DNA from: Epiperipatus broadwayi
Lineage: Eukaryota; Onychophora; Udeonychophora; Euonychophora; Peripatidae
Direction of reading: 5' to 3'
NCBI GenBank assembly: GCA_028023455.1
Contig: JAQFVV010000180.1
Span: 2,536,548-2,600,547, forward strand
DNA: 64,000 nt
A program made the position numbers and the translations under genes. Below the pieces are notes generated by a model. It saw only the letters and a list, made by a program, of their open reading frames with translations. It ran no database searches and was not told the origin of the DNA. Within the stretch, counting starts at the first letter, position 1; each line of letters begins with the position of its first letter. This document shows positions 48,319 to 60,203 of this stretch, piece by piece.

Positions 48319-49150
48319 TCAAGTATACAATAGTCAAATATGTTTAAAAATACATATATACAAGCAACAAAGATTACAAATTATAAAATTATTATATAAA
48401 AGCCTTTTTCGGCAAATTATGTTTTTTTGCCCTTTTCAATATGTCTCCACGATTTAAAGCACATACAGCGACATCTATATAAACACATGAGAGAAGATAG
48501 ATAAACAAATGGATATCTGACATGATCTATTATGTGATTTTTCCCCCCCTCAATTCTACTACAAAATTACTCTGTTATATATATTGAATGGATATATATC
48601 CACATATATTTATTAATTAACTATCCATTCTTTATCCATTAACCACTTATTATTTAACTTAATGGATGTTTTGTATATATTCATACAGTTGTATTGATAA
48701 TATAAGTGTTCTTGATTACATTAAAAATGTTAATAGACGTAAAATATATGAAACAAACTACATCATGTATAATAAAAACAACTGTATGAATATATACAAA
48801 ACATCCATTAAGTTAAATAATAAGTGGTTAATGGATAAAGAATGGATAGTTAATTAATTAATATATGTGGATATATATCCATTCAATATATATAACAGAG
48901 TAATTTTGTAGTAGAATTGAGGGGGGAAAAATCACATAATAGATCATGTCAGATATCCATTTGTTTATCTATCTTCTCTCATGTGTTTATATAGATGTCG
49001 CTGTATGTGCTTTAAATCATGGAGACATATTGAAAAGGGCAAAAAAACATAATTTGCCGAAAAAGGCTTTTATATAATAATTTTATAATTTGTAATCTTT
49101 GTTGCTTGTATATATGTATTTTTAAACATATTTGACTATTGTATACTTGA
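48319..49150. mobile_element. Near-perfect 832-bp palindrome (foldback element): 374-bp arms, 85-bp loop
   Basis: The left arm 48319-48692 starts TCAAGTATACAATAGTC; the right arm 48778-49150 ends with its complement GACTATTGTATACTTGA. The arms match almost base for base (a few differences, such as CACGATTTAAAGC against GCTTTAAATCATGG complemented). The loop is 48693-48777. The 63-codon frame at 48666-48857 spans the loop but shows no family features. The high arm identity in a region of decayed repeats points to a recent event or to gene conversion within the hairpin. No TSD seen. Confidence 0.85.
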
Positions 49151-49796
49151 TAATACTTTTATCAATGAATGGACGATGTGGAAAAATGATTAAGTAACTT
49201 CTTAATAATAAAAACAAATATTTATTTCACAGAAAAACAAATAATAACAAGTTACAAATATAATATATCTTTTAAGTCCACAAAGACAAGAGTTTTCACA
49301 AACATTACATTCTTTCAAAATAATTATCAGAAGATTACAATTACAAATGGATTTATGAAAAATAATAAATATGATCTAGCAAATTAAAATAAATTTTCTA
49401 GTACTTTAAATTATCAAATATTCTCACATATTAAAGCATTCAACATGATAGTGCCCTTTTTATGAATAGTGTTCCATTTAATGAATATTTAACATTACCT
49501 AAAAATACAAGCTTATCAATTCAGTAATAAAGGAATGATGAGAGATTATATTGTCTATTTATGCCTAAGATACAATTAAAATTTTATAGTTTATTATTTG
49601 TCACATTTATGTTCTAACTCAGCAAAGTTTAAGTACAGGATCAAACATCAATATATAATTAATATCTAAATAAATCAAGAATGGTGAAAGAGTTTAGGGT
49701 GACATTCCTCAATATGTTGGAAAAAAACATCTTAACTACCAGAATAAAGGCATGGTCAAATATTACATATGCTTTACAAAATACATTACCAGCAAC
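49151..49796. other. Spacer, nothing recognised
   Basis: AT-rich DNA with no coding block or repeat. Confidence 0.4.
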
Positions 49797-49809
49797 AAAT
49801 TAGATCCAT

Positions 49810-49961
49810 TAAGCATCGCATGATCACCATCTCTTATACTAGCACATAATTGGATGAGTAGGTACTAGATAGGGATTTTATGCACAAGCCTTCTGGCATC
49901 CATTGATTACTCTGGTTGGCACAGAGTGGCACTACTTTATGGAGAGAGTTTTGCCTTGTTT
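49810..49961 (+). mobile_element. CATCACATG-family element, copy 4 (152 bp), with perfect 13-bp TSD
   Basis: Flanked by AAATTAGATCCAT at 49797-49809 and 49962-49974. Begins TAAGCATCGCATGATCACC and ends GAGTTTTGCCTTGTTT; an internal deletion joins the left block to TTGGATGAGTAGGTACTAGA, then GCACAAGCCTTCTGGCATCC and ATTGATTACTC. Confidence 0.85.
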
Positions 49962-49974
49962 AAATTAGATCCAT

Positions 49975-50553
49975 ATTGAGATAAATGAAAAAAGGCAAAG
50001 TAAACATGATGGCAAAGCTCATAAATAAGTGCTCTTATCTTTAAGAGCAATAATAAAATGATTTAGGACTTTGTAACTAGTCAAGAAATGATGAGAATCC
50101 ACATCAGTGACAAAAATACTAAATTGGCTTGACTTAATAAAGCATCTTGTACTATATACAATAAGATTTATAAAATTTATACAAAATATCTTAATATACT
50201 GGTGAGAGAGCCTAAGCCACAATCTAACAACACTGACTACATATACATATAAGATAATATGCATTAAAATAAAGACACTGAAAACAAAAATAATCAACAT
50301 ATTAAAATATACTAAAATATTAACCTTGTTTCTTCTATTTTTTTATTATTTAATCATTAAGTGGTAACAGAAACAATCTATTAGGCAATATCCAGTGCTC
50401 AAATATAATGTAATTAAAATATAAAAGCACTTCAAGTTTTTCTTTAAATAAGATTCAAAATAAATGATGATAGTAAACTATAATATATTATCATTCATTA
50501 AATAAGTTTCCATGGATTTATTTAAGTAATGATAAATAGGTATTAAGTTAAAA
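49975..50553. other. Spacer, nothing recognised
   Basis: AT-rich DNA. The 93-codon minus-strand frame at 50019-50300 has no family features and its composition matches the spacer. Confidence 0.4.
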
Positions 50554-50566
50554 TAAAATGTTTTTT

Positions 50567-51384
50567 AAAACCGGCAAAACTCACTATACATATTTCAACA
50601 CACACCAAGCTAGAGTAATCAATGGATGACAGAAGGCTTGTGCATAAAATCCCCACCTAGTGCCTACTCATCCAATATCCCCAGACTAGTTTCTGGTTTG
50701 TGGCCTTCATTAGTAAGGAGCCATGGACCTGAGAGCACTGCACCTAGATCTTAGGATCTAATGCAACTCTCCAGAAACCATCTTTTATCTCCACTTAAAT
50801 ACAAAACTATGAGTCTTAAACTGAAAACACCTTAATGTTTTCAATCCAAGCACATTAGCTTATATAGTCATATGGGTCTGAACCCAGTTCAGTACCAATA
50901 CATTTTGGTGTCTTTGGTTCTTTAATAACCATAGCCACCACTATCCTATTAGGCAAGATTGGTATTAAGCCAATAAACATCACATGACTGCCACCTCTTA
51001 TGCTTGTGTATAACTGTTGTTAAAACAGGCAAAACTCACTATACATATTGCCACACACAGCTAGCTAGAGTAATCAATGGAGCTCATAGTTTTGTAATTA
51101 AGTGGAGATAAAAGGTGGTTGCTGGAGGGTTGCATTAGATCCTAAGATCTAGGTGCAGTGCTCTCAGATCCATGGCTCCTTACTGATGAAAGCCACAAGT
51201 CAGAAACTAGTCCAGGGATATTGGATGAGTATGCATTAGATAGATATTTTATGCACAAGTCTTTTGGCATCCATTGATTACTCTGGATTGCAGTGAGTGG
51301 CACTACTGCGTGGAGAGTTTTGCCTGTTTTAACAATAGTTATACACAAGCATAAGAGGTAGTGATCATGTGATGTTTATTGATT
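50567..51384. mobile_element. CATCACATG-family element, copy 5: two full units in inverted orientation, inserted as one
   Basis: TAAAATGTTTTTT (50554-50566) and TAAAATGTTTCTT (51385-51397) flank the whole, a 13-bp TSD with one mismatch. So the double structure inserted as a unit or formed by later duplication inside it. Left half (about 50567-50985): AAAACCGGCAAAACTC, then the complement of the long body seen in copy 2. Right half (about 50986-51384): ACAGGCAAAACTC, then the body in the forward sense, ending GTGATCATGTGATGTTTATTG. This copy shows that the full terminus is an inverted repeat of about 80 bp starting near CAATAAACATCACATG. Confidence 0.8.
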
Positions 51385-51649
51385 TAAAATGTTTCTTTAT
51401 ACTTCAGTAGGAGCAGTGGCTTGTATAGATAATTAGCTATTTAAGTATAAGATACAGGAAGTGTATTCTGGATCTGTTTTTAGTTTATCCAACTTTTATA
51501 TCTTTCTCCACTGAATCATCCATGATGAGTAATATAATGACTACATAAGCATTGGTTATTATTGAATGTTGTGTTTTGATAGGATTTCGGCTGTGTAACA
51601 GTGACCATATACTCACTTATTGGACTGCATAATACTTGTTGTTTATATT

Positions 51650-54600
51650 TCTGTAGAAATAAATCTCAATAAATTAGATGGTCATAAGTTATAGACATAT
51701 TTAGAAACTGAAAACTCATGTCCTTTTATTAGAATGATATCTAATTCCACCATAAAGTTTAAATTTCCTGAAATCCATACAACAGCTGATATTTCCTGTT
51801 CAGTAATGTAATAATTTAGTTCTGCCTCTCTTAATGATTTAGTAATTAATTATGGTATTTGAGGTTATTCTCATAAATTTTATTTCAAGATGCACTTTAT
51901 ATAAAATCTATTATCAATCTACATGTACATGGTCTTATTGACCAGTCCAGGTTCATTCTTAATTGTATTTTAATAGCCTACCAATAAATGTTTCATCTTT
52001 AGCAAAGTTATAGAATATTACCTGTTTATATAATTTTTGTGATTGTAGAAAGACAAAGTTGTATATGGCAGTTATTTTATCTGGATATGGCTTGATCCCT
52101 TCATTTCTTATTATACATCATAAAAAATCTATTTCATTGTTCAAAACAATGCACTTCATTGAATTAATTTTAATCTTTTTCTGGCATTCTTTCAGAAACA
52201 AGTCATAGTATTGTAGATTATTTTTTAGACTATGTAAGACAAACTTTTAATTTCCATGACAGTACCCTAGAAAAGTATTGCAAAAAACCTATTCCTCTAT
52301 TTACAAAAACAAACAACATCTTGATGGTATATGAATATTCTTCATATCTGAATCCAATGAACTTGAAGTTATATGAGTATAAAAATATATGCCAGTATTG
52401 CATGTTAAATCATGAATAGAAGATATATATCTATAATAATGGCAAAAATGTCCATCAAAACATGTTCACCAGGTCACTTATTTTTTATTACCACTAAAGT
52501 ATTATTGCATGAGGATTGAATTTTTCTATTATCCTCATTTCATTATTTGTTGAAATATTATGCTATGCTTTTTATACTGATAATGCACTGGATATGTTTT
52601 ACATTGCCTGTGATTGGGTATGCTTTACACTATTAGTGGTTTCTTTTCTTAATGCAAATAGATGTACTCTCAAATAATTATTTGGTCCATTTGAAAGGAC
52701 AATTATGTTAATTATTAATATATCTTCTAATACATTTTGAATTTCTGAAGATAGTTCAAGAGATATTTTGATCTTTATATTAATTTCGGTAAGAACTATA
52801 ATGATTCTAACACAATTATTCTCAGAAAATGCATATCACTATACATTTGAAAAATTAATTTTGTCTTCATTACAAAGAGATATCATAATCTTATGTACCT
52901 ATTCATATGTAACAAGACATATAATACCATATTATATTTGGGTGCCTATTTGCAAACCAATCCATATTTGTTTGGCATACAGTTTGCCTTTATTTCAGTG
53001 GTTACTGTCACTTGCACTTGTTTTAATTGAAGGTTAATATTTTAAAATTGTAATCAATGATCCCTATTTATACCTGACTATCAATAAATAATATTTGACT
53101 CACAGTATCAACTAAGGCTTTGAAATCACATCCCTCAATTATTACTGGAAACAACAATTTTGAATGTGAATTGTAGTACTTCACAATCATTATCAAAACA
53201 TATATTATCATATGTTGGTGTGTCTTGTATGATGTTTTCGTTAGTTTTTACAACTCTCATTGTAAAATTGATCTGATAAATTGGTTTACATTTTTATAGA
53301 GCTAGAGTAGCACCTTTCATAACACATTTTTCTCATATGATTCTTATCCCTGGATTCTATTATTTGAGTAAGGATATTCACAGTTTCATTGCATCCATCT
53401 CCACTATGTCTATAATTACTACTATCATCTTTAGAACTGGTAATTATTATTGTGTATCCTTACACTATTGATACAAACTACAGAAGGCTGTTTCATCTTT
53501 TATTCATGTAAATTTTTTGGATATATTCCCCATCAATAATACTTAGGAGTTCAAACGTTTTTTCACTTGATGATCAGAATGATATGATTAAAATTTATGG
53601 ATCAATATGTACAGGCTCTGATTCATAGAGAAAATGATGTCCTAAGAAAATTGGAAGGATTTTAGTTTATGGCTTTTGCCAGTGGCATATTAGGTCAGAT
53701 TCACCTTTTCATTTAATGTGTCTTTTGAATGACTAGGAAATGGATTCTATCTTGGTTCTCCTTACTTCAGAAACTATAAGGGATAGTTTGCTTATTGGCA
53801 CCAAATCTGCAGGGTTTAATATCCACTAATTCCTATTAATTTTTGGAAGTCCCATGAAAGTGATCACTAGCAATACCATTTTTTTCAATCAACCCATTGA
53901 CTGAAAATATCTAGTGCAAGCAATCTTTAGTGTTCTATTGGATTATTGCCAATATTCTCTTAAAATGATTTGAACCTGATAAATATTGACATAGAGCTTG
54001 ACTTAAGATTTCTATAGCAACATATTTTTTGATTAATTAGTTTTCCCTTCATTATAACTGCTAAATAATTATATATTCTAAGCCCATACTTGCAGGTTTT
54101 AGATTAGTTGATTTTAGATATTTTAGTTGTTTATATTGTGTTAGCTTGGCATTAGATTTGAATTGAGTCCAACTTTTCATTCATATTTTCTTTTAGCATT
54201 CTTAATTTAAATTTGCTCTTGAGTAATTTATTAAAGTTCTGTCATTTCACAGCTTTGTCTACTACCTTTTCTACTATCAAGTTTATTTAATATTCAATTA
54301 CATTCTATTCTGTTTTCATCTGTATGATCCTGTTGGTTGGTTTGTAAATCTTTTGTTTTATTTTGGATCATTTCTATTTCATGTTCAACATCTATTTTAC
54401 TTATTTTATCTTTTTATACATTTTGTATCTTTTCACAATCCTAAATTTTATTTGTTTCTTTTCTATTTTTTTTTTAAACCTTAGAAAATTTTTATTAATT
54501 TGTTGTCCAAAACTTTATGGTCATTCTTATGTGCTATTTATTTTTTTCAACTCTATTTCACTATTTTATTTGATAGTGGCCATTTTCCATAACATTGTTT

Positions 54601-54960
54601 ATATTCTCCATTTTTTTTTCTATTTGACCTTGTTCTATTTCTAATCTTACTGCTATACCTTCTAATTTAATCTCCAGAATTTCCAATTTCTTTTGTATCC
54701 TATTATTTTTTTCCCTTAAATCTTATTGAATTTTTTTAAATTTCAATCTTGCTGTATTTTTATTTTTTATTTTTCACATGCTGTTGACATTCCATTTTAT
54801 TCTAATATTTACATTCTATTTCAAAATCTAATAGATCAATTTTTATTTAAATTCGCATCATTCCCATTTTATTGTATTAAAAACTTGTTAATCCTTCTCC
54901 ATTTTATTTTCCAAATATTGTTTCGTTTGTAATAATGTATTCATTATTTTATGTATCTCA
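51650..54960 (-). pseudogene. Old Ty3/gypsy retrotransposon relic (gag, protease, RT, RNase H)
   Basis: Read on the minus strand from 54960, an N-terminal region starting MNTLLQTKQYLENKMEKD and a Lys/Glu-rich coiled coil (near 54560-54660, ENNRIQKKLEILEIKLEG and IEQGQIEKKMENI) resemble a gag. Near 53300-53360, HMRKMC is the tail of a zinc knuckle. At 53090-53150, FPVIIEGCDFKALVDTVSQ is the aspartic-protease site with DTG changed to DTV. RT blocks survive weakly (YEEYSYTIKML, FVNRGIGFLQYFS near 52300), then MKCIVLNNEIDF and EGIKPYPDKITAIYNF (the RT thumb, near 52070-52160). REAELNYYITEQEISAVVW near 51810 is the RNase H start. Many stops. No integrase or LTR was recognised. Old by its decay. 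Confidence 0.7.
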
Positions 54961-54999
54961 TATGTTTTCACTGCTAGACTTGCCACATTTATGACATTT

Positions 55000-55641
55000 T
55001 TTTTGCACTTTCCAACCTAACCCTACTCCTATTTTTTTCATATTTGTTAGAAAGTTTCTATTTAATGTTGTAGCATGAGAAGTTTGAATTCTCTTTTCAT
55101 CAACAATCATTTCCAATAAGAACAAGATAAGTTTCAGTTAAATTTGCTTTCCCTAATATGCATCTTCATCAATTTTTTAATAACTAAAATTTGTTAATTA
55201 ATTATTTTTATGCTATTCCAATAGAAAGTAATTTCATGATATTAAAGTTACTTATCTTATTGATTTCAAATGATATAAAATATGCTTTACCATGCCCTTT
55301 TTCTATCATCCATAACCTACCTTTTTTTCTCAATCTTATTTAACTATCATGCCAATTAGATTCTACATTATCTATCATTGAAAGTATTGAATTTTTATGA
55401 GCAGCCTTTTTTTAGATAAATGATAGCTCTTTCATCATTTTTATCAGGCCTTCAAACCTAGCAATTCTACAAATTTTGAATAAACCAGAAATTAAGCATC
55501 TAGTATAAATAACAGGTCTAATCTTATATCAAATACAAAGTTCATACAACATATTGGCTGAGCTAAATTAAAAAATGGATGGTTTATTTCTGCCATAATC
55601 AGACATTCCAAATTAGCTAACATGTGAATATATTTTCTCAG
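55000..55641. other. Flank of the gypsy relic, nothing recognised
   Basis: May include the upstream part of the element (a CHKCGK-like string occurs on the minus strand near 54980-55010), but I cannot define an LTR. Confidence 0.35.
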
Positions 55642-55654
55642 GCTTTATATAACA

Positions 55655-55828
55655 TTATTAAAACAGTCAAAACTCTCCATACAGTATTGCCACTCAATGC
55701 AAGCCAGAAGGCTTGTGCATAAAATCCCCATCTAGTTCCTACTCATTCAATATCCCCAGTACTGTATGGAGAGTTTTGCCTGTTTTAATAACAGTTATAA
55801 GCAAGCATAAGAAATGGTGATTACGTGA
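55655..55828 (-). mobile_element. CATCACATG-family element, copy 6 (174 bp), with perfect 13-bp TSD
   Basis: Flanked by GCTTTATATAACA at 55642-55654 and 55829-55841. Starts TTATTAAAACAGTCAAAACTCTCC and contains the complement of the GCACAAGCCTTCTGGC block near 55704-55725. A second CAGTACTGTATGGAGAGTTTTGCCTG follows, and it ends GAAATGGTGATTACGTGA. Confidence 0.85.
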
Positions 55829-55841
55829 GCTTTATATAACA

Positions 55842-57329
55842 GTGATCACTTTATGTATATCATAAGTGGAATATTTTTATTGCTTCAAAATTTGGGTATC
55901 TACTTTATGTAATAATAATGGAGGAGTGAGTTATTATCCAATTTTATAAATTTTTATGCTTATCAGAACTAATATATTCTAAATACTAATTGTCACATTA
56001 TGAAAATAAAGAGGGTCATTATGAATTACAGACTACTTTAATGATTGCTAATATTTTGCTTTGTCAATCTCAAACAATGATATTTAAATAAATGAATGGA
56101 TGAATGGAAATAATCACCATCAAGTAAATAAAACAATGAATGTATTTTATGTAAATAAAAATAATGTGACAAAAAAACAAAATAACAAATAAATATATAA
56201 ACAAAGAACTAAATCATTAGTAAATGTATAATTCATAATCTGCCTAATACAAAGTTTCATAGAAATTTAAGATTATCTTAATGATTTCTAATTTTCAAAA
56301 TAATAATAAATATATTAAAGAATTTCATGTAGATTATAAATGTATAAAAAATGTATCATGCCATCAGATTTGACATGAATGCATGCATATTAAATTGTAC
56401 TTTTTCCAATATTCCTCATTTGGGTTGTACCTTATGTATGATATATCATATTTGAGCATTTTTATTAGTGAATTTGGGCAAAGGTATTAAATAATGTTTA
56501 AAATGTTCATTTTGCCAACATCCCCATTTGAGAAACAACATGGCAAAGTAAAATATTTTAAATAATATCTGTTCTTATATAAGACAAGTACATCTACTTT
56601 GGCAATTAATAGAATAAAGACATTATAAACATTAATGTATTAAATTGGTTTATATATTTTAAGAATCACAACAAAATAGTTCATTTTGCCATCTCTACTT
56701 TATATCAGCAGTAATTCAATAGTAATCCATACTTTCTCTAACATTATGTGGTTTGGTTATTGAAATGTATCTCCACTTTTATCAAAATATAAATTTAATG
56801 TACTTAATGCTTTACCAAAATATAAGTTAACTAAAAAGAAACATTTTTAAAATTAACCAAGTAATTTACAATATTTTGTATTGTTTTGTCATTGATAGCA
56901 TTTTATTTTTATTTGTTAATTTTCTTCATTTTTCGACAAGTTCCATAATTAGTAAATGACATATCAATATTATCAGTCAATAAACTGAGGTACTGTAATA
57001 CAGATGTCTAGTTATTCATAATTCCAGTGACAGCTGAATGTTTATTAAGCAGTTGTGAAAGAGATGTCTGTAGTTACCTTTCCAGATAGTAGGAATGTAC
57101 CTGAGAAAATATAAAGGTTTTTCAAATTGTTGTTGCATTTCTTTGCAAGTCATTTAACAATGGAAGATTGTATAAATTAAATTTATAATATTTTTTAAAT
57201 ACAAGTATAGTATATATACTTAAGCTAGATGTAATTAGAGGGGATTTGAACCCAGGATTTTAAGCTTCTTTCAGTATTCCATTCCATTTTATACAATTGA
57301 TACATATTACCACATAATGTGAAAATGAT
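55842..57329. other. 1.5 kb without a recognisable gene
   Basis: AT-rich DNA; no coding block or repeat family identified. Confidence 0.45.
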
Positions 57330-57405
57330 AAATAATCTCCAATATATGTATTTTGAGTCATATCAGCACTCATTACTTGGTCAAGATCATCATCTCCACA
57401 ATATG
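57330..57405 (+). repeat. Decayed copy of the 46.4-47.7 kb repeat
   Basis: GATAAATAATCTCCAATATATG, then TCATATCAGCACTCATTACTTGGTC and AGATCATCATCTCCACA follow the same order as the repeat units at 46460-46540 and 46920-47010. It stops where the gypsy LTR starts. Confidence 0.55.
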
Positions 57406-57702
57406 TGTTGTGTTTGATTAGGCTTACAGGTTCAGTTCCAAATCAAGAGACAAATGATGACAAACTACTCAATTATTAATATGTACAATTTATTAATTAC
57501 AAAAAATATACACATGTTAAGCAAATGAATAAATATAATTTGGAATTCTGAGGTAGTCATGCCAAGTAATGGAACTCACACATGCAGATTTGGTGTGTGA
57601 ACCCCAGTGAAGTTTTAATCCCATTGGGTAGCAACTGGGTGCTAGCCAATGAGGTAAGGAATCTGGAATAGTCCACTTCTGAAGGCAAGATCAGATATAA
57701 TA
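57406..57702 (-). repeat. 3' LTR of the Ty3/gypsy element (probable)
   Basis: On the minus strand it follows a polypurine tract and ends ...AATCAAACACAACA at 57406. It has an AATAAA signal (plus-strand TTTATT at about 57487). The start reads TATTATATCTG, where TG would be expected. No matching 5' LTR exists in the window because the element is cut at about 60034, so the boundaries are inferred. Confidence 0.5.
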
Positions 57703-60033
57703 TCCCTCCCCTGGCTAAAATTAGCCCTGGAGGATGTGATGGACAACATATTGTCTGCTTTGGTGGTGGTTTCCATTTATTGCTGCCCTTGGTTTTTTCT
57801 TCTTCACATGAACTCATCCCAGGTTGGTCACTGCCCTTGTTAGCTTCTGCTGTGTGGTTGAGTATTAGCTGGTTGCCATGGTGATGATGATGACAATCTT
57901 CTGTTTGCACAACAGTATAAAGACACAATTTGAGCCACCACTGCTGGTATCCATTTTGTGGACCCATAGTACATACAGCATAGTACTTGTGTCCCTATTT
58001 TATTTTTTTATCTTGTTCAAGTTTGGTATCTGGTTTCAGAGTTGATAGCATAGTTCTTAAGTTCTTAAGGGTTTGTTGAATAACAGTTCTGCAGGAGTTT
58101 TCCCTGTTACTGTTCTTGGAGTGGAGTACTGCACTAACAGAGTTCTGACAATTCTGATATTCCAACTTCCCATATCCACTGTTATCAGTTTCTTAGATTC
58201 TTGTACAATTCTCTCCACCTGATCATTACTTTCAAGATGAAATAGAGGGCTGTTCATGAGTTCAATGTTGTTATTAGTGCAGAAGATTTTGAATGCACCA
58301 GATGAAAAAGCTGTGAAATTGTCAGTCACTAGTGTTTTTGACAGACCATGTGTGTAAAATAGCCTTTTCAGAGCTTTTATCATGGCTGCAGAGTGAAGTG
58401 ATGGTACCGTCACAACCTCCAGCTACTTGGAAAATGAATCCACCACTATTAATAGCAGTTTGTCTTTCCATGGACCACCATGGTCCAGATGGATTCTAGA
58501 TCAGGGCCCTTCAGTTTTGGGCCACTGGACTCTTTTGACTTTTTCTGGTGTATTCTGATTTATCTTGCACTGCCAGAAGTGGTGGACTTTGGCTTTAATG
58601 TCCACATTTAAAATAGGCCACCACAAATGATATTGCCAGCATCTTCATCTGGACTGTGCCTGAGTGCCCATAATGCAACAGACTGAACACCTGGGAATAT
58701 TCAGCTGGTTGAATTACCAACTCTGGATCCCCAGATAATGCAGCTGTGTTCAGTTGAGAGATCCAACCTATGCATCCAGTAGGCTGAGTGTAACTCAATT
58801 GGTTTTTTATTGGTCAACCCTGTTGGACCCATTTTTGAAGCTAAGAATCCTGGGTCATTGTTAAACCACTCTGCCACTGATTTGCTGTTCAGGGGTATAG
58901 TTGGATCAAGATCAATCATGTTAATTGATTGGCATGATGATGTTGTACTGTCTGCAATTTCTGCAGGCAGTTAGCTTAATGAATCTGTGAGGGCTATGCT
59001 CTCCCTTGACATATTGAAGGGTAAAGTCATAGCCTGACAGAAAATTGAATCACTGCAGCATTCATGGGAGGCATGCTGTGGTATTTCCTTATCAGTTGCA
59101 AGATCTCCACAAAGGGTTTATGATCTGTTTGGAGTCATGGAACTTTTTGTTGTCACTGATCAAAGCCAGGGCCTCTCTATCTATTTGAGCAGTTTTTCTC
59201 AGCTTTAGAGAGGCACTTTGATGCAAAAGCAATAGACATGTGTTCAATCATTATTCCTATGGGACAACACTGCCCCTATTCCTACAGGTAATGCATCATA
59301 GGTCAGCATTAGCACCTTTACCAGGTTGAAATGTGATAGCACTGCAGTTTCCGATATTAAATTCTTTAGCATCTTAAATGCTTTGTCATGCTTACTGTCC
59401 CATTTTGAGCCTGCCTTTTTGTCTAGTAGCCTGTATAGTTGTTCAGCAGCCTCTGTTTTATGGTGTAGGAAATCTTCATAATAGTTTATCAGTTCTTTAT
59501 CAGTTCTTAGAAAAGGACTGAAGTTCCTTTTTATTTTCTGGTGTTTTGGTCTTTGTTATTGCCAATACCTTCTTTTGAGTTGGGTAAATGCCACTAGCAT
59601 TTATTTTATATTCAAAAATTCAAGCTTTTTATCTTATATATGCACTTCTCCCAGTTTATTTTAATGTCACAGGCTTGGAATTTATCTAGGAGTTCTTTGG
59701 TGGTTTTCCAGAATTGTTCTGGAGTTTGGGCCACTAATAAAATATTATGGTAGTGCACCCAGTATTCCAGCAATCAGTTGATCCAGAACTTTTTGGAAAA
59801 TAGCTGGGGGGACCAATACACCAAAAGGTAACCAGTTCATTTTAAGTAACCCTTTATGGGATATTATTGATAATGCCTTTGCAGCCTGGTCATCAACAGG
59901 TAGTTGCAAGTATGCATGGTTTAGGTCAAATTTGATAAAAACCCTAATGCCTGACAGTGTATTTAGGATGTTTGACTGATGGTGGTGGATAATTATCTGG
60001 ATCAAATACTTTGTTGATTGTACAAGATAGTAT

Positions 60034-60034
<1 letters not shown>
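57557..60034 (-). pseudogene. Ty3/gypsy pol pseudogene (RT, RNase H, integrase), 5'-truncated
   Basis: Minus strand from 60034: RVFIKFDLNHAYLQLPVDDQ, KALSIISHKGLLKMNWLPFG and FQKVLDQLIAGI are RT motifs of Ty3/gypsy elements (FSKLDLxxAYxQ, RLPFGVxxAPxxFQ). The YLDD box falls after a frameshift. Next come DKELINYYEDFLHHKTEAAEQLYRLL and FNLVKVLMLTYDALPVGIGAVLS (connection and RNase H) near 59260-59480. The integrase zinc-binding part, LHYGHSGTVQMKMLA, is near 58640-58690, and the core at 58057-58413 has SKTLVTDNFTAFSSGAF and NSPLFHLESNDQVERIVQESKK. The usual DNG...F is here DNF, and the D-x-x-F...E pattern is partly kept (VER for AER). GKTPAELLFNKPLRT is the conserved integrase tail. The 136-codon frame at 57557-57967 covers the C-terminal region plus LTR. 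The 5' end is lost at a CA microsatellite. Confidence 0.85.
57703..57712 (-). promoter_or_regulatory. Polypurine tract of the gypsy element
   Basis: Minus strand AGGGGAGGGA lies immediately 5' of the inferred 3' LTR, the usual site for second-strand priming in LTR retrotransposons. Confidence 0.5.
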
Positions 60035-60085
<51 letters not shown>

Positions 60086-60087
60086 TC
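60034..60087. repeat. (CA)n/(TA)n microsatellite
   Basis: About 20 CA units followed by TATATATATAT, at the junction between the gypsy RT fragment and the 3' end of a PLE. It may be the PLE's insertion tail or the break point. Confidence 0.9.
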
Positions 60088-60163
60088 TAATATTTTCATG
60101 GATAAAAGATGTCATATTATTATTACTATTTGCGGGATATTCCGTGTAGTGAAAAAGCTAAAT

Positions 60164-60203
60164 GCTGACGTTTCAGTACAATATCAAGTACCTTCCTCAG
60201 AGC
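60164..60203 (-). ncRNA. Hammerhead ribozyme core in a PLE terminus
   Basis: Minus strand: GCT, CTGAGGA (60200-60194; CUGANGA consensus with N=G), stem II A(G)GTAC / GTACT around TTGATATT with one bulged G, GAAAC, GTC (60174-60167), then AGC, which pairs with the leading GCT as stem I. A15.1-U16.1 and C15.2-G16.2 form a 2-bp stem III with no loop, the minimal type-I layout reported for PLEs, which is thought to need a dimer for activity. Predicted cleavage follows the C of GTC, between 60167 and 60166. All conserved core bases are present. Confidence 0.7.

Noticed and set aside
54363-54932. Long Phe/Ile/Leu-rich frames on the plus strand
   Set aside because: They are the complement of the Lys/Glu-rich gag region of the gypsy relic; T-rich DNA gives hydrophobic translations by composition.
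57557-57967. 136-codon frame on the minus strand as a separate protein with a His run
   Set aside because: It lies between the integrase tail and the 3' LTR of the gypsy element and overlaps the polypurine tract; the His run comes from a CAT/CAC repeat in a shifted frame.
59745-60071. Start of a protein with a Cys/Val run at its N-terminus
   Set aside because: The run is the translated CA microsatellite; the true sequence is truncated gypsy RT.
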